Source: Phascolomyces articulosus
Lineage: Eukaryota; Mucoromycota; Mucoromycetes; Mucorales; Lichtheimiaceae
Length of the DNA: 15,694 bases
Direction: 5' to 3'
Assembly: GCA_025677815.1 (NCBI GenBank)
Contig: JAIXMP010000097.1
Coordinates: 1 to 15,694, forward strand
Both the position numbers and the translations under genes were made by a program. The notes under the pieces are model-generated. The model saw only the letters and a program-made list of their open reading frames with translations, was not told where the DNA came from and did not search any database. This document shows, piece after piece, positions 10,740 to 15,694 of this stretch (positions within the stretch are counted from its first letter, which is position 1; each line of letters begins with the position of its first letter).

Positions 10740-10778
10740 GATTCTTAAGAATCCCCTACTTTTTGAACATAGGGATTC
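10740..10778. repeat. Right subterminal repeat zone of the CACTA element
   Basis: A perfect 14-bp palindrome GATTCTTAAGAATC (10740-10753) is followed by GGGATTC (10772-10778), the same motif as at the left end. The right zone is shorter and has fewer copies. Confidence 0.65.
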
Positions 10779-10796
10779 TGAAATAAAAATGAAGTG
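10773..10796 (-). repeat. Right terminal inverted repeat of the CACTA element
   Basis: Read on the minus strand it begins CACTT and ends CAGAATCC, matching the left end at 20 of 24 positions. Confidence 0.88.
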
Positions 10797-10799
10797 GCA
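10797..10799. repeat. Target-site duplication GCA, right copy (CACTA)
   Basis: GCA directly follows the terminal AAGTG of the element and matches 952-954. Collapsing the two copies restores the RNase H frame. Confidence 0.85.
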
Positions 10800-11139
10800 A
10801 GAGCGCGAGCTGTTAGCCATCTTATACTGTCTGTGACAATGGCGATGTTTTATTGAAGGCAGAGAATGTATTGTCCTTAGTGACTACTATCTACTCAAGT
10901 ATTTCCACTCACAAAAGAAGCCAACCCCTTGTCTGACCTGTTGGATCACTGAGATCGAATTATATGATCCAAATATATAGTATAAACCTGGTAAAGATAA
11001 TCATGTACTGGATCTACTGTCAAGGCGGGATGGTCCTGCTTATATGACTGAAGAAAAATCATTGGAACCAAATTACTTGTATGCTGTCAAGTCTATTTAA
11101 GAATCAGATTGGCCTAAGTTCTATGCCCTTCCTAAAGAC

Positions 11140-11144
11140 AATTG
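11140..11144. repeat. Target-site duplication AATTG, left copy (solo LTR)
   Basis: It matches 11574-11578. Five-base duplications are typical of LTR retrotransposon integration. Confidence 0.85.
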
Positions 11145-11573
11145 TGTAGTGAACCACACTAATATATGATAGATTCACTCATTTATAAATAACTGGTTAA
11201 ACATCATTCTATAATAAAACATGATATAACCAATAACACACTATATCACTCTTAATTCGTTCCTCATTACTAATAATCCGGAATACAGAAGAAAGATGAA
11301 GAATGATTACTAAACAGGATAATACACCTATTGCTAGGTACATAAAGAAATATCTAGAACCAAGTACGCATATACACTTGAATAATTAGATATCAATCGT
11401 CCTTTAATTAAAGTCAGTGAAACATAGTACTAGAATGATCTAGTGAACAACATCATTATATTAGATAGATAAAACATATAAATATAAGCAAATTTGAACA
11501 ATAAAAAGATTCTCAACTATATTCTTATCTGTTTCTTTATTTTTACATTCAATTTTATTACCATTTCATCTCA
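11145..11573 (+). mobile_element. Solo LTR (429 bp) inserted in the Ty3 pol gene
   Basis: The segment starts TGTAGTG and ends CATCTCA, with TG...CA ends, and is flanked on both sides by AATTG (11140-11144 and 11574-11578). Removing it with one AATTG rejoins pol in frame through a Trp codon. It has no coding content. A TATAAATA box (11477-11484) lies 96 bp before the end, in the same 15-bp context as the Ty3 LTR at 13147-13161, implying plus orientation. It is most simply a solo LTR left after recombination between the two LTRs of a full element. Confidence 0.85.
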
Positions 11574-11578
11574 AATTG
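11574..11578. repeat. Target-site duplication AATTG, right copy (solo LTR)
   Basis: It matches 11140-11144. The pol reading frame is continuous if one copy and the LTR are removed. Confidence 0.85.
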
Positions 11579-12871
11579 GCCATCCATGTATAAAGATTTA
11601 CTTCAGAAGCATAAGGATAAGTTTGTGGTGCATAATAGCATGGTATTTCATAAGGTCAAGATTGGTCAAGAACTAAAACAAGTTCATTATGTTTTATTTT
11701 CCTGTTGAGCAGACTTAGTACAAGATTCCTATAAATCATTTGGTTATGCAGGCAAGACTACAGTATATGACATTTTACACAAACATTACTGGTAGCCTAA
11801 TATGCACTCAGATATTCAAGATTAGTTGTCTTCTTGTCCTTAATGCCAACTTGCTTCTAATGCTGGCCATAATATTCACCATGCTCCTATGAAACCATTG
11901 GATATTCTGCCTACCTTTTCTCATTGGCATTTAGATTTTATTAGGGAATTGCCTACTACTATTAAAGGTAATCGTTGGTTGCTTATTGCTGTGGATTATG
12001 CCACCAATTAGGTTATTTGCCACTATGTCCCAGATGCTACTGGTGAAGCTATTGCTAATTTTATATATAAAGAAATTGTTTTAAATTTTGGCTATCCATC
12101 AGAAATTTTAACTGATCATAGTGCAAATTTCATATCCAAAGTGCTTAGCTTTTATCTTGGCCACCTTAAAACAAAACACCTTCTGACTTCTGCTTTCCAT
12201 GCCTATACCAATGTGAAGGTTGAATGAACTAATGGTATTCTCAAGCAAATGATCTGTAAATATGTTCAAGGCTGTATACATCAATAGGATGAATTTATAG
12301 AGCCTGCCATTTTTACTTGTCATATTTGCAAACATCACACCACTGGTTTTAGTCCATTTTTTTGGTATATGGTCAAGAACCTTGCTTGCCTGGTAACCAC
12401 CTACATTCTTTTATTACTTTACCTGACCCTAATTCCAATGCTATACCTGAAGTCTCTGGCTATATGCTTGAAGTGTGATAATTACACCAAGCTTATGCAT
12501 TAGCTAAACAATGACTAAAAAATAATGCCACTCAAGATAAAGCTTGCTGGGATTCCCTTTTAAAGCCTTAAAAGTTTGCTATTAATGACTATGTTTTAAT
12601 GCATCATAAAAACAAACTAAGCCTCAAATTCAACTAGAAAGGCCCTTTAAAAATTATTGCATCTAATCTAGACACTGATATTTACCAACTTCAAGATCTT
12701 AATAGTCAAGTTTATTCTTCTTAGGTCCATACTGATCATTTGTATCTAATTTATGTTAGTAGATAACCACTGACTGATCCATGGTATGATCCTACTACTG
12801 TCTACATTGTGGAACGTCATCATCTGGAAGCTGCTGATCGAATTGCTATTTTCGAGGATGTACAACATTCT

Positions 12872-12881
12872 GAGGGGAGGA
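12872..12881 (+). other. Polypurine tract of the Ty3/gypsy element
   Basis: The run GAGGGGAGGA lies 3 bp before the LTR start TGTTATGG. In this family the tract primes plus-strand DNA synthesis and lies directly 5' of the 3' LTR. Its place after the end of pol agrees with this role. Confidence 0.85.
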
Positions 12882-12884
12882 TAT

Positions 12885-13261
12885 TGTTATGGCAGAATTA
12901 TCTGTGTTACCCTTTTCCTTTTTTTTGGATACTTCTTATATGATTATTTTATATCTAAAAATAACCATCTTTAATAACTCTTCTGTATACTTCTTGCTGG
13001 GCACATTATTACATTATAACTATTATCAGCATCATTACCAAGATGTGTAGCATCTATCATCACTATTTTTAATATTAACATTATTGCCAAGAAACAAAGT
13101 ATTACTAGCAACTATCCATATTATTAGTATTATCCATCATAACCAGAAAACATATAAATATCCCCTCATCATTAAATAATAAAAAATCATCGTTATATTC
13201 TCTTTAAATATCTTATTATTCCTATTGGCTATGGTATTATCTGCCAAAAATAATTATAACA
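12885..13261 (+). repeat. 3' LTR of the Ty3/gypsy element (377 bp)
   Basis: It starts with TGTTAT right after the polypurine tract and ends with the matching inverted ATAACA at 13256-13261, giving the TG...CA ends expected of an LTR. A TATAAATA box (13153-13160) sits 108 bp before the LTR end, in the usual U3 position. The next five bases, CTATA (13262-13266), would be the target duplication; the other copy lies outside the window. The right end rests on terminal symmetry only, because the 5' LTR cannot be seen for comparison. Confidence 0.78.
13153..13160 (+). promoter_or_regulatory. TATA box in the Ty3/gypsy 3' LTR
   Basis: TATAAATA lies in the 3' half of the LTR within AAAACATATAAATAT. 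The same 15-mer occurs in the solo LTR at 11471-11485 in the same orientation and at a similar distance from the LTR end. This supports a shared U3 promoter layout. Confidence 0.6.
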
Positions 13262-13283
13262 CTATAATAGAAAATATAATAAT

Positions 13284-13289
13284 AAAAAA
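13284..13289 (-). terminator. RNA polymerase III terminator of tRNA-Asp
   Basis: A run of six T on the minus strand lies 22 nt beyond the tRNA 3' end. Runs of four or more T end Pol III transcription. Confidence 0.7.
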
Positions 13290-13311
13290 TACCATTATGT
13301 AGTAATTATAG

Positions 13312-13383
13312 CTCTCGGACCGGGAATTGAACCCGGGTCTCCCGCGTGACAGGCGGGGATACTGACCACTATACTATCCGAGA
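13312..13383 (-). tRNA. tRNA-Asp (anticodon GTC)
   Basis: The 72-nt minus-strand sequence folds as a complete cloverleaf. The acceptor stem pairs TCTCGGA with TCCGAGA. The anticodon arm is CCCGC-CTGTCAC-GCGGG with anticodon GTC. The T arm is CCGGG-TTCAATT-CCCGG, and the discriminator base is G, as usual for tRNA-Asp. The A-box and B-box promoter elements are intact and there is no intron. It is the only feature here that looks like a functional host gene beyond doubt. The Ty3 LTR ends 50 bp from its 3' side. Confidence 0.97.
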
Positions 13384-14056
13384 TTTCTTGTTTTTGTTGC
13401 GTCTGAGATGAATTTTGAAGGAAATTCGTCATCAGCTGGTCACATGACTTCAAGATAACGATTCAAACCTAAGAACCTATGTCGACCAACCAGATCGTGT
13501 CAGTGAAATGTTTCTCCTGAAGGTTTATCTGTAGATGGATAGGTTGATCAACTATCCTATTTTTGATAATTCCTATCTATCCCTATATTATATTGTCCCC
13601 TTATTACCTTAAATGATCATATCTATATTATCTATAGATATATTCTTAATAATAATAGATGTAGTGTTCTCTATATAATAATAATTATATCATAATTATT
13701 ATTATTTATTTTTATGTTTTTATCTAACCCTTATTTAATTATCCTCTTATATTTATTATATTATCCCTTACTATACTCTTTCATTATTTTATATATTGTA
13801 TATCATTACCTTATATTTATTTCTATATTTACTTTTATTAATTTATTATTACATAAATATATAAAAGTAACAAATATTGCATAAAATAAAAAAAGGAACT
13901 AACTAATAAATCAATTATCTACTTATATATATTACTATTGATCCACTTTATCTTTAAATCATTTCCCTTGTATTTTATCCTTAATTCTGGTTTTATGGTA
14001 TCTACCAAAGAATCTTAGTCTATTCATAATCATTTATACTTGTAAGTATGGTGATA
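13384..14056. other. Flank of tRNA-Asp: short GC-richer patch, then AT-rich DNA
   Basis: Bases 13395-13560 are clearly richer in G and C than their surroundings and contain an imperfect inverted repeat (GATGAATTT...AAATTCGTCATC, 13406-13433). Both strands have short open frames there, but neither gives a recognisable protein. From about 13560 to 14056 the DNA is AT-rich with many TTAT/ATTA repeats and no gene I can support. Confidence 0.45.
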
Positions 14057-14073
14057 CACTGGAAAAAAGGGGG

Positions 14074-14356
14074 CATATCACAATTATGAAATTTTTGTGA
14101 AATATTAGTAAGATTCTAATAATTTTAGCTCTGGGATAAGGGTATCACAATAATGATTTACCATATATGCACTAAAATATCACAATAGTCAATTTTGCTC
14201 TATGATCAGAATCTTATCATTATGATATATCAAAAATCATTATTCTGAAATTCAACATATAATGAGGATATCATTATTATTAGATATCAAATATAAATAT
14301 CATGATATACTCTATATTATTATTATGATATTCTAAATATCATGACAATATCACAA
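14074..14356. repeat. Cluster of TATCACAA / ATATCATGATAT motifs
   Basis: TATCACAA occurs four times (near 14076, 14151, 14177 and 14350). ATATCAT or its complement occurs about six more times, some overlapping as ATATCATGATAT. Spacing is irregular, unlike a satellite, and fits an array of protein-binding sites. AT-rich composition raises the chance background. Confidence 0.55.
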
Positions 14357-14592
14357 CATTCAACTTCCAATAGAATCTTTGTATATTATTCATTACATCC
14401 AATCAAAAAGAGAAAAAAAAAAAGAGATAAAGTAGTATATATAGTAATAACTGAATATTTTATTAGATAAAAAAATGATTATTATAAAAGCTATACTATC
14501 CTACACTATTATCTATTTTTTTTAAAAAAAACTACATGCTATCTATCATCATAATAATAGAAAAACCATAACTATTATAATAAGGAAGAAGG

Positions 14593-15565
14593 CTATTTCA
14601 TTTCTATAAACAATAAATAAAAATGTAATTAGTTTAAAAATAAAAAGAAACTAATGAGATGAAGAAAAAGAAAGAATAAAAAGTCAACTTACCACATGGT
14701 TCAATGCACTGAAAAGAAATAGATGATGTTCCTATTAGAAGGAGAATAAATTTCAGAAGACTTGATAGTAATATGAACATATAAAAGACATAAAAGAACA
14801 TTACCTCAAAATATCTAATGGAAAATGGCCAATGTTTCTTATTAAAGAATAAAAAAATAACAAAGATTAGTAGCTTACATAGAATATTATCACTCACCTT
14901 GGAATGAGGGACGCGTCATCGTTACATTGCACAAGTTCATCAAGGAATAGAAAGGAATCGTCCTGTGGATAATGTCCTATGAGATTACCAATAGCAAAGG
15001 GAACCAAAATACAAAGCAAAATAAATTAGTAAAGAAAAAAAAAGAGACATGATAAACCAATCATAGTGCTTACCTAGATAAACAGAACATATATTAGAAT
15101 CTCTATAGTGATAAATAAAAATAAAAAAGAAAAAAAAATATGTCAGTGATAAAAAAAAATCAATTCATTTTGATACTGTCAAAAGAGGAAACTCAATATA
15201 TAAATGAACAAGAAAAATCTTACTAGATGGAAGCATACAATAGTGCTTACATATGCAGTATTCTTTGTCCAAAATCTTAAAAAAATAGGCTATATCAATG
15301 ATAAAAAAGGGATTTTTTAAACATGGGGAAAAAAAGAGTATTCATGAAAGATAATATCTTACCTGTAAGCATCAAGGAGTACTGGTTATGTGATTAGCTT
15401 TGGATTTGAACTGTGACTATAGAAAATCAATCAGAGCATCAGTAGTGACAAAAAAATGGCATTAATAGTACTATCCATTTAAATCCATAATAGACGTTCT
15501 TCTAATAGATTATATCATAATAATTACCTATAGTATCATAGACGTTTGTATATGAGAAAGGGTGT
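14593..15565 (-). pseudogene. Multi-exon gene-like region with candidate micro-exons, unknown product
   Basis: Segments bounded by AG and GT signals on the minus strand join in one frame: 15528-15565, 15363-15416, 15251-15289, 15074-15102, 14898-14962, 14805-14814 (10 nt), 14693-14708 (16 nt) and 14593-14603, ending in TAG. The clearest exon (14898-14962, GC-richer) reads DDSFLFLDELVQCN. Joined through the two micro-exons it continues IPRYFECIEPCG. Upstream segments give HPFSYTNVYDTI and AYFFKILDKEYC. Three in-frame stops occur: TAA in the second segment, and TAG at the start and end of the fourth. I recognise no family. The last four segments are better supported than the first four; all were chosen by eye, and splice-site choice adds freedom. 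Confidence 0.4.
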
Positions 15566-15694
15566 CTTGAAAGAAAAAGGGAAAGTAAAAAGGTCAAAAA
15601 AAAAAAGAAAGAGAGGTGAATATTTTGGTTGTGTAAGATTTTCAAGCTTGAGTTATTCCAAACTCAATAAAGTATCCAAATATGGAATCCACTA

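Larger units (their letters stand above)
955..10796. mobile_element. CACTA (En/Spm, TNP2-type) DNA transposon, 9842 bp including a nested Tc1 element
   Basis: The left end begins CACTGCAATTTTATTT and the right end, read inward on the minus strand, begins CACTTCATTTTTATTT. The two 24-bp termini match at 20 positions without gaps. Each end is flanked by GCA (952-954 and 10797-10799), the 3-bp duplication typical of CACTA elements. Deleting 955-10796 and one GCA rejoins the host RNase H codons in frame. Subterminal zones carry clustered GGATTC/GAATCC motifs. Internal content is a plus-strand gene, a TNP2 transposase and a third gene. Without the Tc1 element and one TA, the element would be about 8185 bp. 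Confidence 0.92.
10797..11144 (+). pseudogene. pol: Ty3/gypsy pol fragment: rest of RNase H and start of the integrase linker
   Basis: After the second GCA copy the RNase H domain resumes with ERELLAIL, which supplies the catalytic Glu, then QWRCFIEG, the VLSDYY segment (where the family usually has a D-H pair), and the YKPGKDN-V-DLLSR block that closes RNase H in Ty3 elements. In-frame stops follow YCL (TGA, where Arg is usual), precede YKPG (TAG, where Gln is usual), and occur in the linker (TAA). The fragment ends at 11144, where a solo LTR interrupts the linker between two residues of a D-N-W-P stretch. Confidence 0.9.
11574..12884 (+). pseudogene. pol: Ty3/gypsy pol fragment: integrase
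   Basis: The frame resumes at 11574 and reads the linker KDKFVVHNSMVFHKVK, then the zinc-binding region with the C-x-x-C pair intact. The expected His positions read Tyr (SYKSFGYAG), each a CAT-to-TAT change. The catalytic core keeps D (HLDFI), D (LTDHSANF) and E (VKVE) with 35 residues between the second D and E, followed by the C-terminal KGPLKI (GPF/Y-like) and VHTDHLYL blocks. Stops replace Trp (after YATN, after HYW, in HQ-D) and Gln (CP-CQ), and a TGA follows VKVE. A small frame change occurs near 12355-12375. The frame runs into the polypurine tract, as in many gypsy elements. Confidence 0.92.
1..13261 (+). mobile_element. Ty3/gypsy LTR retrotransposon, 5' part outside window, with two nested insertions
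   Basis: The domain order RT, RNase H, integrase, polypurine tract, LTR defines Ty3/gypsy and gives the plus orientation. The window opens inside RT, so the 5' LTR, gag and protease lie upstream. The element is interrupted by a CACTA transposon (955-10796) and a solo LTR (11145-11573). Removing each insertion, with one copy of its target duplication, rejoins the pol reading frame. The 3' LTR ends at 13261, 50 bp from a tRNA-Asp gene. Pol carries many stop codons and at least one frameshift, so this copy is dead. No chromodomain is recognisable at the pol C-terminus. Confidence 0.93.
14057..15694. mobile_element. Possible second CACTA-like element, left end only
   Basis: At 14057 the sequence CACTGGAAAAAAGGGGG is followed at once by a dense field of TATCACAA and ATATCAT motifs in both orientations (14074-14356), the arrangement of CACTA subterminal arrays. 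A multi-exon gene-like region on the minus strand follows. No matching right end or target duplication can be seen, since the element would run past the window. The first element also begins CACTG, but its subterminal motif is different. Confidence 0.35.

Noticed and set aside
1..12884. A reassigned genetic code, with TAA and TAG read as Gln.
   Set aside because: Stops also replace Trp (for example the NVDWF motif at 5420-5422) and Arg (TGA), frameshifts are present, and the gene at 9023-9719 uses CAA and CAG with a normal TAG end. Decay explains this better.
12740..12884. A chromodomain at the C-terminus of the Ty3 integrase.
   Set aside because: After the VHTDHLYL block only a short tail ending at the polypurine tract remains; no chromodomain pattern is visible.
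15395..15420. A B-box-like GTTCAAATCC on the minus strand, as a second tRNA.
   Set aside because: No T-stem pairing and no acceptor or anticodon arm can be formed around it.
15684..15694. GGAATCCACTA at the window end as an end of the first CACTA element.
   Set aside because: It shares 10-11 bases with the palindrome at 1075-1092, but the element's ends are already fixed at 955 and 10796. A short match in AT-rich DNA, cut by the window edge, cannot be interpreted.

Overview
This is an AT-rich eukaryotic repeat block. The genes use GT-AG introns, the retrotransposon is Ty3/gypsy, the DNA transposons are CACTA (TNP2-type) and Tc1/mariner, and there is a nuclear-type tRNA-Asp. The combination fits a transposon-rich, low-GC early-diverging fungus, perhaps an arbuscular mycorrhizal (Glomeromycotina) or other Mucoromycota genome. 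That assignment is inference; no host marker gene apart from the tRNA is visible. No bacterial or CRISPR-like features were seen.

Layout. (1) 1-13261: a 5'-truncated, plus-strand Ty3/gypsy element with reverse transcriptase, RNase H and integrase, followed by a polypurine tract and a 3' LTR (12885-13261). Its pol gene is a pseudogene and is split twice. (2) 955-10796: a 9842-bp CACTA element inside the RNase H domain. It has 24-bp terminal inverted repeats (20/24 identical) and a GCA target duplication; removing it restores the RNase H frame exactly. It carries three gene modules: a broken plus-strand gene (2289-3372), a broken minus-strand TNP2 transposase (3490-6761), and an apparently intact three-exon minus-strand gene (9023-9719) for a 177-residue coiled-coil protein. 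(3) 7225-8879: a Tc1/mariner element with 207-bp inverted repeats and a TA duplication, nested inside the CACTA element. (4) 11145-11573: a 429-bp solo LTR with an AATTG duplication, between RNase H and integrase. (5) 13312-13383: a minus-strand tRNA-Asp(GTC), 50 bp beyond the Ty3 LTR. (6) 13384-15694: AT-rich DNA holding a possible terminus of a second CACTA-like element (14057) with clustered TATCACAA/ATATCATGAT motifs, and a chain of small exon-like segments on the minus strand, including candidate micro-exons of 10 and 16 nt.

History. The Ty3 copy landed beside the tRNA gene. The CACTA element and a second LTR element then inserted into it independently; the latter later collapsed to a solo LTR. 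The Tc1 element entered the CACTA element afterwards. Almost all nonsense mutations in all the decayed genes are C-to-T or G-to-A changes, mainly CAA/CAG to TAA/TAG and TGG to TAG/TGA. This resembles a RIP-like or methylation-deamination process. The intact gene at 9023-9719 stands out against that background.
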